From Glandiceps talaboti (taxonomy: Eukaryota; Hemichordata; Enteropneusta; Spengelidae): a stretch of DNA of 64,000 nucleotides. A program made the position numbers and the translations under genes. The notes below the pieces were generated by a model. The model was not told where the DNA came from. It did not search any database and saw nothing but the letters and a program-made list of their open reading frames with translations. Positions 46,541 to 57,675 of this stretch are shown in pieces. The stretch is taken from positions 12,284,543-12,348,542 of the forward strand of contig NC_135562.1 in NCBI RefSeq assembly GCF_964340395.1. The letters run 5' to 3'. Numbering within the stretch: position 1 is the stretch's first letter; every line of letters starts with the position of its first letter.

Positions 46541-47660
46541 TTTATGAGAACAAAAGTTGAATATACCGTCAGACATATGTCGTGAGCACAACAAAGCAAT
46601 CAAAACAATCAAATACAAGGAAGCCTTAGTAAAGGCAAAAATTGTGGTTACTGTAGTACACACCAAAAAGATAATGAGAGAGAATCTAATGGTAAGCCAT
46701 ATTGAATCCTTGTTCAGGCACGAAACTTTTCTGAGAACTCATAAATAGAAACCATATTTTAATGCAACATCCTGAATCATCAAAAAGAAAAGGTAATGAG
46801 TAAACAATCTATCACGACCCGGAAAGTTGAAACAAGTCTTTTCAGGATCTTGACTTCTGCTGCATTTTTACTGCCCCAAAGGGAGGACTATTATTACAAT
46901 GGGCTCTACCTGTTAGTCCATCAGTGTGTGTCCGTGTATCCATATCAGGTGCAGGCTTCTTTTAAGGTCTTGACCATTGATAATTGGCCATCATGCAGGG
47001 TCAATTATCAAAATCAAGCAATTATTGCATATCACAGACACTTTGTAGTATTTATTTGTTGCCAATTTCTTTTATGTCATAATTACATGTAATATGAAAG
47101 AAACTTTATCGCATTGTGGTTATATTTGTAGCACAACATCAGTATATTACTGCATACCGATAACACTAAAACTGTAATACATAGAGACCTCAACCTCAAC
47201 CTTCAGAGTGAACTATCAAAATTAAGCTATGCCTTACATACTGCAGACACATTTTAGCATTCATGTGTGGAAAAATTGTTTTAAATCATGTCCAAAGGTA
47301 ATACAGAACAAGGGGAATATAGTTTACTTTTGGTGCTCATATAACATTTTACTGCATAGCTGCCATATAAAATATGTAGTGAACAACCATGATTTACTGC
47401 ATAACTAAAAAAAACCCCATTAATACATATTAAAGACTCCATTTAAGTGTCCATTCCTATATTATGAGGTGTAAGCTTTCTTTTAAGACCTTTGACCTCT
47501 GGGATGTAATGATCAAAATCAAGCCATTTCTTGCATATCACAAACACTCTATAGTATATTTGTTGCCACCATTTTTTTTTGCAATCATGCCACCATTATC
47601 ACATATAAAAAGTATATGTATGAGTTGACTACCGGTATGTCTTGAGCAAAGACTTCTTTA
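46541..47660. repeat. Degenerate tandem array, unit roughly 300 bp or more
   Basis: Three related segments: around 46900-47090, 47150-47280 and 47450-47620. Shared phrases are AGGTG(C/T)AGGCTTCTTTTAAG and variants, ATCAAAATCAAGC(A/C)A, TTGCATATCACAGACACT and TAGTAT(T)TATTTGTTGCCA. ACCG-(T/G)-ATGTC-TGAGCA occurs near 46565 and 47634. The frames of 63 and 98 codons here are repeat-derived. Confidence 0.55.
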
Positions 47661-47697
47661 TCATCAATTTTGGGATGAGGGATTGTAAAACGAACAG

Positions 47698-47778
47698 CCA
47701 GACAGACAGACAGAGAGACAGAGAGACAGACATACACACAGACAGACAGACAGACAGACAGACAGGCAGGCAGGCAGG
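47698..47778. repeat. GACA/GGCA tetranucleotide microsatellite
   Basis: GACA units with GAGA interruptions, ending in GGCA units. Arg-Gln-Thr-Asp type frames are artefacts. Confidence 0.95.
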
Positions 47779-47937
47779 AAGAGAATGGTTAGAAAAAAGA
47801 CAAGAAGAGGAAAGAGAAGGCAGACAAACAAACAGTGGACAGAGGTGTGTATGAGATAGAGGACAGATAGAGAAAATATAATGATGGATAGATTGACTTG
47901 AGGGATATATAGAGAAAGAAATATGTGGGAACAGAAC

Positions 47938-47939
<2 letters not shown>

Positions 47940-48025
<86 letters not shown>
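47940..48025. repeat. GA microsatellite
   Basis: GA run with one AGCG interruption, leading directly into a G-rich block. Confidence 0.97.
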
Positions 48026-48052
48026 GGGGGGAGGGGAGGGGGGGGGAGAGGG
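48026..48052 (+). promoter_or_regulatory. G-quadruplex-forming motif
   Basis: Four G runs (6, 4, 9 and 3 bases) separated by one to three bases: G6-A-G4-A-G9-AGA-G3. It meets the standard four-run rule easily and is the strongest G-rich block in this AT-rich window. It sits at the end of a GA tract. Any regulatory role is inference. Confidence 0.6.
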
Positions 48053-48689
48053 CAGGCTGGTAGGTTTTGAGTATTTTATCTCGCTATCAGATTCTGTACA
48101 ATGGTGTTACTTGTATTTCTGTGTAAGATATTGTATAATAATTAATGAAATTTGGTTTTGAGTCATCAATTGTCCTGTGGTACAATTGATACAGAGTTAA
48201 ATGTGAACAGCTTATTCTGAGGGGGCTGACTTCCTGGGTGTTAGTTTGCAGCTTTAATCTGAGGGGGTGACTCACAACATTTCGCAAGTTCAGTCAGTTG
48301 AAAGTGTGAGCAATATTTTCAATGCCATGGAGGATACATATTAGAAAGATTACACACCACCTGTCACCAATCTCGTTTGTCGAGGGCCCAGCAGATATAG
48401 AGGCATATTTTTCACCAAGAGCCGTATTTTTTCTTGTTGTATCACATGATCATTGCAAGTCCCTTATAATAAACCTAACAGACAACAAGTTACTTAGTAA
48501 TCTAGCTATAACCAGCATTTTGAAAACCAAATATATTGTCAACCGTACAAAATGTCATACATTGTTAAACAAGTTTTTGAACTGTTCGTTTCATGTCATG
48601 GCAAATGTCCAGTGATGGCAAACGCACTGTAATACGCGAGCGTAAACATGAATTCCTAACAGTGACAGTGTTTTTTGGAAAGTGCCAGT

Positions 48690-48770
48690 GAGCATCACTT
48701 GATGGATACTTAAAGGTGCTATATAAATCTCTTTATTGTATCACATCACATCATATCATGTTTTGTATTT
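48690..48770 (+). mobile_element. SINE/LINE 3' tail fragment
   Basis: AAAGGTGCTATATAAATCTC followed by a TTTATTGTATCACATCACAT tail. GCGCTATATAAAT-type tails are common at the 3' ends of invertebrate SINEs and partner LINEs. No pol III boxes are recognised upstream. Confidence 0.4.
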
Positions 48771-49314
48771 TAAGATATGGGAATTGAAAAGACAACATAC
48801 CTAGTATGAATTTATGGACAACATTGTATAATTTGTGCATATTTCATACTGTCGCAATCTAAAAAGACAACATCAGTGGGCATAGGATATACTAGATTTT
48901 AGTACCACTTGAAGTGTGTATTTTACTAGTGTTGCTAACCCTAAATACTTTGATGTTTGATAGTTAGGATTTTTCTAGTACATGTACACGTGGCCCTTAT
49001 ATGTGTCCATTAGTCTAAAATTAGTTTCCCCAACAATTTTATTTTTATAGCTTTTTCCTGCAATAAAAAAGCTACTGAAAGTGCCATAAAAAACAAGACA
49101 AAAATAGCTAACCTGAATCATATGTACACGGAAAAATGTGGTGGGAGACAATGTAGAAAAGGTGATGGGAATACAATTACGTGTACAATGTCATGTTCAT
49201 TTGATGTCACTGCAAAAGTCCGTAAATGCACGGTCATCATGCGAGTGTAAACATTAAATGTAGTGTAAACTTTTCAATTTCCAATACAAACAGTTTTAGA
49301 AAGCTGTGTCTAAA

Positions 49315-49345
49315 GTTTTCGTCCTTTCACGAAGGACTTCATCAG
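49315..49345 (-). ncRNA. Hammerhead-like core motif (degenerate)
   Basis: Minus strand: CTGATGA, then A, then GTCCTT-CGTGA-AAGGAC, then GAAAAC. The CUGAUGA box, a six-pair stem II and the GAAA box are in the right order. There is an extra A before stem II, and no clear stem III with a UH cleavage site can be drawn. Such motifs are known in Penelope-like and retrozyme elements. It is likely a decayed or look-alike copy. Confidence 0.25.
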
Positions 49346-49609
49346 CAGACTGATTCAGAAGTAATTACTATGCACTGAAACAAAGGTGTTACTATACTAG
49401 TTTGAGAATTCACACCACTCCCTTGCTGAGTGAGTGAGTAGAATAGAATTACATGTATGTATGTTTTATTTGCAAAAGTGTGGAAAAAAATGACCTTCTA
49501 TTTCTCAGTGTGTGGACGTTAGTTAACAGAAATTGTAAATGAGGGAATAAAATGGTAGTGATATATCCATGATGTCAACTCATTTCCTTTAAGGAAGCAA
49601 CTGGAGCCG

Positions 49610-49970
49610 ATAAATTACATTATACCATGCATGAGCCAAGCTGAACAAAAAATATAGAATTTCTACCCTGGTTGTTTTACTTCCCAACAACACGTGTCTA
49701 TGTCACGGGTTCTGCTGTGTTCAAAGTATGAGTCAAAATGTTCAAAATTGCCATAACTTTCCCCAATTTTTCTTTGATATTATTGGTGCTGGTATATCTA
49801 ATTCTGTTATTCTCCAATATTTTTCTTCATTCAGCCAGAAAATACTGGCGACCTAAGGGTTGTCACTACTCATCTAGCGACTCGTACATATAGTGGCAAA
49901 GTCCCCCTGGGTCACTCGTATTTTCCTTGGCGGAATGAAGAAAAATATTGGGCAATAATATCTAAATATG
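49610..49970 (-). mobile_element. Foldback family 2, copy 4, with the best-preserved hairpin
   Basis: Reverse-oriented copy with TACCATGCATGAGCCAAGCT, GTTCAAAATTGCCATAACTT and then a long inverted pair: CCAATATTTTTCTTCATTC at about 49814 against GAATGAAGAAAAATATTGG at about 49933. The inner arms include GCCAGAAAATACTGG and CGTATTTTCCTTGGC around CTAGCGACTCG. The arm pairing continues outward through AGAATAACAGAATT-like phrases. Non-coding. Confidence 0.78.
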
Positions 49971-51175
49971 CCCAAATTGGTGAAATACATGCAGTCACAT
50001 CTTCTGTGTGTAAATTGTACAAGATATTTTCCAATATCGTGAAACGTTCCCTTACATTTGCTAGTAGATGTAGATTTTATCTTGATAGGAGACTCAGTGT
50101 GTCTAGTCACCGTTGAGACAGTAGATTATTTATAAACTATATTATATTTTCATAAGTGTGCTATTGTATCATACACAGTTATCCTACCTCAACCTCTTGT
50201 GAAAGGGTCTTTAAGCATGAAATACTGACAACATTACTACCTTTAGTGACTATTATCTGTAACTTTTGCACCCTCAAATGGCTTAGATACTGTAGGTAGT
50301 TTGATGACAGTACACTTTGATGATTGCACTAGTGGTAAAGCCAGCAAACGGATAGTTTGACAAAACCTTCCAACCTAACCGATAAAATGTTACTTATAAG
50401 TAATATTAAATAACCTTTTGTCGTAGGACAGGAAATTATTATTATATGTTTTACAGACCTGATGAATATCTATAAGGCTAGTATGCTCTGTAGCTTAAAT
50501 GTTGGGATCTGAACCCATTTTACTTGTCCCAATTTTTGTTATCATGGTTTGTCCCAATCATGAGATTCTGAAGTACATGATCCTAAATTTAGTAACTTAC
50601 ATGTCCTTTACTATATCGATAAAATTCTACTGGCTGTAATTTAGAGGTTTGGTACATTTTCTTTACAGTCAGTCTGGTAAAGTAATAGTACTCAAAGAGA
50701 TTGTGTTAAACTAAACAGAATAGTCAAGATAGCAGCAATCATCGTGGATGAGCTACATCTCTCGAGTCTCTTTTTTAAAGCCCACACTACTCGGAAGTCA
50801 AAGTAACATTTATCACTCAGTGCACCCATTGCTTGATATTTTACCATCCGGTACACATTATAGATCTATTTAAACCAAAACTAATCTTTTCAAAAACATT
50901 TTTTTTATCCAACTGCTGTTCCTAATTTAAATGAGTCATAGTATTGTAACAGTTGTAGTTTTTACCTCATGTATTCTTTGTCGGTAAATTTTGTCGCTTA
51001 AAATATAATTTTTAACTCGAGTTCCGCAGAACCACTACAAATTTCATTATGCAAATATTTATTTCATTTTGTATTATCATAATTACAAAATATATATATA
51101 TTGTATTTGTAAGCTGTGTATCAAATTCAGATATGGACTGTTATTTGTACAGTCTGCAATTGATGATATTGCTAA
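49971..51175. other. Mostly unassigned; includes dispersed family 5 copy 2
   Basis: 50335-50460 matches 30930-31090. The remainder is AT-rich with no gene recognised. Confidence 0.45.
50335..50460 (+). repeat. Dispersed family 5, copy 2
   Basis: Contains GGTAAAGCCAGC, AGTTTGACAAAACC, GTTACTTATAAGTAATATT and AAATTATTATTATATG in the same order as copy 1. Confidence 0.6.
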
Positions 51176-51176
51176 G

Positions 51177-51260
51177 CCAACAACATGTATTATGTAGACA
51201 TTGGCCAACAACATGTATTATGTAGACATTGGCCAACAACATGTATGACGTAAACATTGG
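51177..51260. repeat. 28-bp tandem repeat, three units
   Basis: CCAACAACATGTATTATGTA plus GACATTGG at 51177 and 51205 are identical. The third at 51233 has a few substitutions. The unit is itself partly symmetric (CCAA...TTGG). Confidence 0.93.
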
Positions 51261-51479
51261 ATTCCTCAATCCCCATCAAAAAAGAACAATAATTTTTTCC
51301 TTCTCTGATATATTGAATAAGTGATAACAAACACAGTGTATTGAGTTTCATATTATACATAGACTTCCCAATGGAACCTGTTTTAAATTTAAATAAAATA
51401 TTCAAAATCAAACAAGTTTATAGCCCAAACATCTTTTACCCCAACCTCAATGTTATAACACAGTGATATCTTGCTCTTC

Positions 51480-52275
51480 TGTCAAATTCTGATGTATTTA
51501 AATCAATGGGTGCAAACTCTGTATTGGTTGTATATGATGTACATATTGTGCTGAAGACTTATACATAATGAGCATGTTTTGATTGCGTAAATATCAAACC
51601 CCAATTCCCAGAATTGCTAGTCCGAAATCATTAGGCCAAAACCTACAGCGAGTAACATAATTATAAAAAGGCCTCATCTGGTATACAAACACAGTTGATA
51701 ATTAAGTTTACATTTTGCTAATTCCAATAATCAATTTTCTTTTCTACCCAAACCCTACAATGTGTAAACCTCCTCGCATGTATTTAGACAGAACTACATG
51801 TAGTTGTATGTACATCTTGCTAAAAAACTGCTCTATATATCAATTTGGTTTTCTTTCCCCAAATCAAGAAAGGAACATAACAATGTATCTATTCCTCCTT
51901 TGATACGCAAACACAGAATCTGATATTGATGTGTACATGTACATTTCACAAAGAAACTCTTGACGTAAAATCAGTTTTGTCCCTCAAAACCAGAAACAAG
52001 CACAACATTATAATAGATATCTATACCTTCCCTGATATACAAACATAAATATTTCTGTGTACATTTTGCTGAAAACTTCTTGAATAGTTTTCTCTCTCAA
52101 ACCTAGAAGCAAGCACAACAATGTCTATACCCTTTCCCCTGATATACAAATTCAGGTATTGATTGTGAGTACATTTTAATTCCTAAAAAAATACTTGCAG
52201 TCGAATCAGTTTGTCCCTCAAACCCAAAAACGGACACAACAATGTCTATATATACATCCTTAGATATATCTAAAT
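51480..52275. repeat. Degenerate tandem array, unit about 100-130 bp
   Basis: The phrase GATA(T/C)(A/G)CAAA(C/T)ACA..., then TGTGTACATTTTGCT, then a CTCAAA(C/A)CCAGAA region and AGCACAACAATGTCTATA recurs near 51678, 51780, 51900, 52030 and 52140. Strong divergence, about six units. Confidence 0.6.
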
Positions 52276-52650
52276 TGGTTATTGAAAGTTAAAGATGGAA
52301 AAAGTTGTAATAGCTTACCAGAAAGTGACCCACCATCAAACAGTGATAGATGGTATTTAGTCTTCGTTATTCCCAGTAATCATATGATATCAGTCTACAG
52401 ATGTTAAAACTGTCACAATTTATAAGGATTCATGAACTGTGTAACATACCCAACGTTCACCAACAGTGGAATGATGACAGTGATGTAGAGAATTGTGAAA
52501 TGAACAGAGAATCCCCCTTCTTATCCACCTACTATGCAGTATCTCACCTACGGGTTGGCCTTGACAGACCACTCATCTCCCACCCTACCCTTTCACCTTA
52601 ACCCACTCATTATACAAATTAGGTAATCAGGCCATCAGATTCTTTCAATT
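52276..52650. other. Unassigned stretch
   Basis: A 66-codon plus-strand frame at 52401-52601 is slightly more GC-rich and ends in TAACCC. It is not recognised and has no clear flanking splice sites. Confidence 0.4.
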
Positions 52651-52651
52651 T

Positions 52652-53692
52652 TGTTATTTCACTCAGAAAAAAAGCACATCTTACTCATCTTTTTGTGCCC
52701 TTTAAGTGATTTTCTTTAATAAAACATATCTCATCAACAAGCGGTTGGAGTTTGTCCTTATAGATACAAGGACACACCAAAAGGTCACAATATTCATATA
52801 TGTTTAATAAAATATTGTGTAGCTTTTCACAGATACAGATACAGACACAGACATGAAAAGCCATAGTTTAAGAGTACTGTTTCTACCATTAAAAGGTAGT
52901 GTCTTTATATTTCAAATAACAAGGACACAGCATTAGGTCATGGTGTTCTTTCAAATACAAGTACACAGCATTAGGTCACAATGTTATTCTATGTTAAGGT
53001 ATTGGCATAGGTTTTCACATACACAGACACACAGAGACATAAAATGCCACTGACAGCGTACTGTTTGTGTCATCAATGTTATTGTCCATGTACGTCAAAT
53101 ACAAGGACATAGCAATCGGTCATGATGTTCTTTTAGATACAAAGACAAAGCAATAGTCTCTATGTTCTTTATAATATCATGTAGCTTTTATTTTATGCAT
53201 ACACATAAAAGTAGCTTAGTCTGGTTTTTGTACTGTGAAAGTAATTTCTTTATATAACACACCTCATCGAATCACCAAGAGGTATCCTCAGATATACGAA
53301 AACAACAATAGCTGACGGTGAAATGAAAAACGGTCTTTAAAAATTATATTATAGGGTATTACTTGTTAACAAAAAACAGAGACTTTGTTCTTTTTTGTAC
53401 CATTAAAGAAATAATCTTGTAAATTAAAAGTACAAAACCACTTCAACAAGTGGTTAGTGTTTATCCTCAGATACAAGGACACAACAATGGGTATAAAAGC
53501 TTTATTCCCCATAAAATATTTGTATGAATGTTCATCATTCCACTTCCACAACAAACTCATTGCTTGTATATTGTGTTAAACTAATTTTCTCCAATAAACA
53601 CAGCTCATCAAGAAGTTGTTTTGTCCCCAGATTACAAGGACATAGCGATTGGCTACAGTCTGTATAATATTATGAAGATTTCTGTTATTTCA

Positions 53693-53726
<34 letters not shown>

Positions 53727-53780
53727 ATTTCAGTGCGTATTGTCTGTACTAGTAAAAGTAATACTTTTGATAAAATATAG
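52652..53780. repeat. Degenerate tandem array, unit about 155-185 bp
   Basis: TACAAGGACA(C/T)A(G)CA followed by an AGGTCA- or GGTCATG-like phrase recurs near 52765, 52925, 52957, 53100, 53470 and 53635. TTTTCACA(G)ATACACAGACAC- followed by GTACTGTTT-type sequence recurs near 52828, 53012, 53187 and 53690. About seven units, heavily diverged, with short local duplications inside units. Confidence 0.65.
53691..53723. repeat. CA microsatellite
   Basis: A CA run lying at the position where other units of the surrounding array have ACACAGACACA, so it grew from the array unit. Confidence 0.92.
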
Positions 53781-54227
53781 CACATAAGCAAATGACTGCA
53801 GATTATTTAAGCATAAGAATAGAACATGTAATGTTGATTTATAGTAAACTTAGACAAAACAACTCTAAAGTTCCATAAAAAAGACACAAATTTACAGAAA
53901 GAGAATATGGTGGAGATGTTTATGTTTTGTGATTGCTTGATATTTCATTTCTCTTCATTTCTCTTATACTTAATACTTGAATGTATTACATGTAGTATTT
54001 CTTTGAAAGATGTGAGGTAAAGCATTTATTTAAAGCCATCTTTGCTTAATTTAGAAACCATAAAACTGAGAGATGAAAAGTTGTCTAATTAATGCTTTCC
54101 ATATTTTAATGATTGTGATTGTGACTGAAAATTATGTTTTTGATATTGTTTTATAGTCCTAATAACAAAAAAAATGGATGAAGTTGGTCATTTACACAAT
54201 TGCTGACTCGTTAACATATAGTATATG

Positions 54228-54548
54228 CTCTGGTAGTTGAGGCCTTGGTTTACTAAGATAGACACAAAATAAAACTGTTGTTCGATGTGGTGGATTACAC
54301 AAGTGGGTGATAGCAGTTCCTGTGTCGTGTGGATCTAATCACACTGTGCTCAACATAGTGTAAACATTGGAAGTCCCAAAACACTACACAGCAAGTTTGA
54401 GGGACTAGCTTACAGAGAGGTGCCTTTGCAGAGACTGTAATCAAACCAACATTCATTTAATAGCTGATCACTGTTGTATCAACATGTTTCAACAATAGTT
54501 TTAGTTTGTGTCTATCTTAGTAAACCAAATCTTAAGCTATTACCAGAG
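54228..54548 (-). mobile_element. Foldback family 3, copy 2 (both ends present)
   Basis: The left end CTCTGGTAGTTGAGGCCTTG followed by GTTTACTAAGATAGACACAAA pairs with the right end TTTGTGTCTATCTTAGTAAAC followed by CTTAAGCTATTACCAGAG. The interior is GTAAACATTGGAAGTCCCAA followed by CAGCAAGTTTGAGGG and GAGACTGTAATCAAACCAA, which match 59110-59398 in reverse complement. About 320 bp, non-coding. No exact target duplication is certain. Confidence 0.82.
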
Positions 54549-55165
54549 TAACAAATCTTCGAAGGACAGTTTGTGTGCCAAGATTTATATTTCAGTTATC
54601 ATAGAATATTGAAATTTTAGTGATCAGAAATAAGAATTTCCCATGGATTATAAAGTTACAAATTTACTGTCCCTAAGATTGTATTTGAAATATTTTAACA
54701 GGGAGGCACTGGATAAAATATATGAAATGCCTGTCAGCCTTAAACTGAATACATTTGAAAGGTATATTCTGATAAAAAAAATCTGGTAGATGCTGCATTA
54801 TAAGTAAATTGCATGGTTGTATTGTTACTAGTTTTAAAAAAAACCCAGTGAAACTAGTATAAGTATGTCTGATTTTAGAAAAAGACAGATTGTAGAATGA
54901 AAACTGATATTTTGGTACTGAATTAATTTTAAGAAAAACGTGCTAAGATACAAAAATGATGTTAGTCAGAAAATTAAAGAAATTCAATCTGATTTCTATT
55001 CATTTACAGCTGATATTTATGTGAAAGTCAGTGGGCAGAGAATATTAATATTAATTTTGATTTTATCTCTAAATAAGTTGTTTCTTCCTCAGTAATGTTA
55101 AATTTCTTAGAAATAATACTCCAGGTGAAGGACATTCAATTTGGTAAATGGAGAAGGTCAGACTT
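54549..55165. other. Unassigned AT-rich stretch
   Basis: No gene, array or element recognised. Confidence 0.5.
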
Positions 55166-55167
55166 CT

Positions 55168-55432
55168 TTGGTCAAGGTTGTGCTCAAAGTACACAGTTTT
55201 CTTCAGACTAGGCTCAAAGTACACCGTTTTATCTTTTATGTTCAAAGTACCGGTTTAGGCTCAAAGTACACAGTTTTCATCAAATTATGCTCAAAGTACA
55301 GTTTTTCTTCAAATTATGCTCAAAGTACAGTTTTTCTTCAAATTATGCTCAAAGTACACAGTTTTCTTCAGTCTATTCTCAAAGTACACAGTTTTCTTCA
55401 GACTATACGCAAAGTACACAGTTTCCTTCAGA
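55168..55432. repeat. Minisatellite, unit about 29-32 bp
   Basis: GCTCAAAGTACACAGTTTTC followed by TTCAGACTA or TTCAAATTAT recurs about nine times. The outer units are the most diverged, and the two central 30-base units near 55288 and 55318 are near identical. The 77- and 116-codon frames across it are repeat-derived. Confidence 0.9.
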
Positions 55433-55579
55433 TAGCAGGTTTACTGTTATTGTTTCTTATGAATTCTCTTCTGAGAGCAGTTTTTTCTTAACGAATGCCA
55501 TTCTGTATGTTAACTCATGATGATCTCCAATATCATTAACTGATGAATGTTAATTTAATTAACTGAATTTTCCATTGCA

Positions 55580-55584
55580 ATTGA

Positions 55585-55615
<31 letters not shown>

Positions 55616-55636
55616 ATTGATTGATTGATTGATTGA
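55580..55636. repeat. GATT tetranucleotide microsatellite
   Basis: TTGATTGA units with one TTGC interruption. The flanks share TTAATTAACTGAATT-like sequence with 55740-55760, suggesting a local duplication. Confidence 0.95.
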
Positions 55637-55639
55637 AAT

Positions 55640-57110
55640 GCATAGTTAGCTAAGCTTTGTTTCAGTGACTGACTTAAAGAATTTACATTTTCTTATTTCT
55701 AATAAAACAACAGATGCACTGTAATAATTAATAAATATTAAGTGAATTAACTGAATTGACCATTGCAATTGCTTGACTATTTAGGAAAGCATTTTTAAGG
55801 TGACTTGACAAAAATGCTCGTTTTGTTATTTCTAAGAAAAATCCATTCTATGAAAACAACAGAACAGGTGCACTGCAATAATTAATCAAAATATAGACCA
55901 GTAAAGAGCAGATTTTCCTATGGCTTAGCAAGCAAATAATCTTCAGTAAGAATTTTTTAATATGAATTGAAGCGCCATCATAATGAGAGATATATAAAGT
56001 ATTTTTTCAATTACTGACAAAATCTAAATTTTCTTATTCGTTGACGTATCTTTTTTTTGAAACAATAGGTACTTACATTGCAATAATTTTGTAGATCTAT
56101 ATGTATGTATTCTTGTCCATATTCGCATCCAGTTTTTATGAAGGAACACCAACCTATAGTTTTAGCAAACATATAATCTTCTGAACTGGTTATAATTTTT
56201 AGTATGAGTTGACACTTGTTCTTTCTTTAAGGCATATTTTTATGACGACAATAACAAGAATGTACATTTTCATGTTTCTATTTTGTTCCAACTCAAGTTT
56301 TCAGCAGACAAAATCAGCTGCTCTTTTTTCAAAGTGTCCCCCCCCCCCTTAAAAAAAAAATATTACCTTGTCTATTACAAATAACAATTTCCATTCCCAA
56401 AAGTCTATTTCATCATTTTTTCAGTTAAACACATGGCCATTGTACATTTATTCATTCGTAACAAACATGATTTTTGTATATACATGTACTGTGTGTTGAG
56501 TATAATCTGTGTATCTGATGTCTATTTTCGATTGACTTAATTCTGTACAGAATATCTACTTTTTTAAAAAGTGCATGTATTCAGTCTACAGTACATGTAA
56601 TTAAAACAAAACATAACAAATATATTTTTGTGTAATATTATATAAACTCAGTATATGTAAAATGTCTATGCTGGATTATGAAACACTGTGTGACGGCTCC
56701 TGTGCATCTTACTTGATACTGTGTTATATATATGTGTGTACAGTCAGGTGGGTCATTAATGGCTAGGTTAACAACCCACCTGACTGTACCCACACCCTCG
56801 CACTGTACACACGGTTAGCGAGTCCTTCCGCTCTCCCATACCTGATGATCCTTTTGGTGAAAATGAACAGTACATGTAGTGTAAATCCATAATGAAATAG
56901 TGAACTCTTCTTTCATTTTTTATGTATGTATTGCTCTCCAAGTTGACTGAGCACTCTACTTGGCGAAAGAAGAATGAAACTATATAAAATATATATATAT
57001 ATATTGTATACTTTTTTGGGGGTGGGGGTCCACCTTTTTTCATAGTGAACTCCACACTCAGCCTTTTTCATCTTCCTGTAACCAAACCAATTAAACCCCA
57101 ATATTTGAAT
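55640..57110. other. Mostly unassigned; contains a hairpin and homopolymers
   Basis: A poly-C/poly-A junction lies at about 56339-56360, a perfect 16-bp hairpin at 56738-56789 and an AT run near 56990. Frames of 68-95 codons on the minus strand at 56768-57119 overlap the hairpin and are not recognised. Confidence 0.45.
56738..56789. other. 16-bp perfect hairpin with 20-base loop
   Basis: GTACAGTCAGGTGGGT at 56738-56753 pairs exactly with ACCCACCTGACTGTAC at 56774-56789. Pairing can continue outward with a two-base bulge (GTGT against ACAC at 56791-56795). GC-rich arms in AT-rich DNA make chance unlikely. Could be a small foldback remnant or a structured RNA. Confidence 0.75.
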
Positions 57111-57114
57111 CCCA

Positions 57115-57290
57115 CACAATTGAACTGTTACTATCTTATCAGTGGTGCCATGGGAATATTCTTTTTAATGAGGACCAACTTTTTCTTTACCTCTGCCAAG
57201 CAACTTTTGACACCTAATTTTAAAGCTAATCAAACTTTAGCTTTTAAAGTTTCTATGGTATTTTCAGATTCTGCTCTTTTGGAAATATAA
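57115..57290 (+). repeat. Dispersed family 6, plus-oriented copy
   Basis: TATCTTATCAGTGGTGCCAT, then GAGGACCAACTTTTTCTTTA, then TGCCAAGCAACTTTTGACAC. The same order is at 60610-60720. The 81-codon frame through it is repeat-derived. Confidence 0.65.
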
Positions 57291-57675
57291 CATTTAAGTA
57301 GTATTTTGACCCTATAACAAGTAATACTTAATAGCGTATTATCTGCAAAACTCAAAGATTGGACACATACATAAGGGGATTTTATGATCAGCAAGGTAGT
57401 GGTACTTGTGACATGAGTGCCTACCTACGTGCGGACTAACATGTACACTCGTAAAGTACACGGATGTCATCTGACCTCAATACCTCATATTTTAAAAGGA
57501 TTCTCTAGACACCTGGGATGACTCACAATTCACACTATTACCTAGCTTTTGATTAAAGATGTCAAAAATCCGATGGACCACTTGTATTCAGGTTTTAGAA
57601 GTCAAGTGTTTGAATCACAAGGTCTTGGGTTGCTACAGTTGTAGTATTACATGTAGATGTGACTGTTCTTTTTAT
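57291..57675. other. Unassigned stretch
   Basis: No gene, array or element recognised. Confidence 0.45.

Larger units (their letters stand above)
48053..49605. other. Mostly unassigned; short repeat fragments
   Basis: A 97-codon plus-strand frame at 48322-48615 is not recognised. Near 48599-48650 and 49195-49255 a related phrase (GT.CA.GCAAA.GTCC followed by CG.GCGTAAACAT-like sequence) occurs twice. A SINE-like tail is at 48700-48735 and a hammerhead-like motif at 49315-49345. Confidence 0.4.

Noticed and set aside
48322-48615. 97-codon plus-strand frame as a gene
   Set aside because: No recognised domain and no splice or start context. Kept only as an unassigned frame.
55141-55520. 116- and 77-codon plus-strand frames
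   Set aside because: Repeat peptides of the ~29-bp minisatellite.
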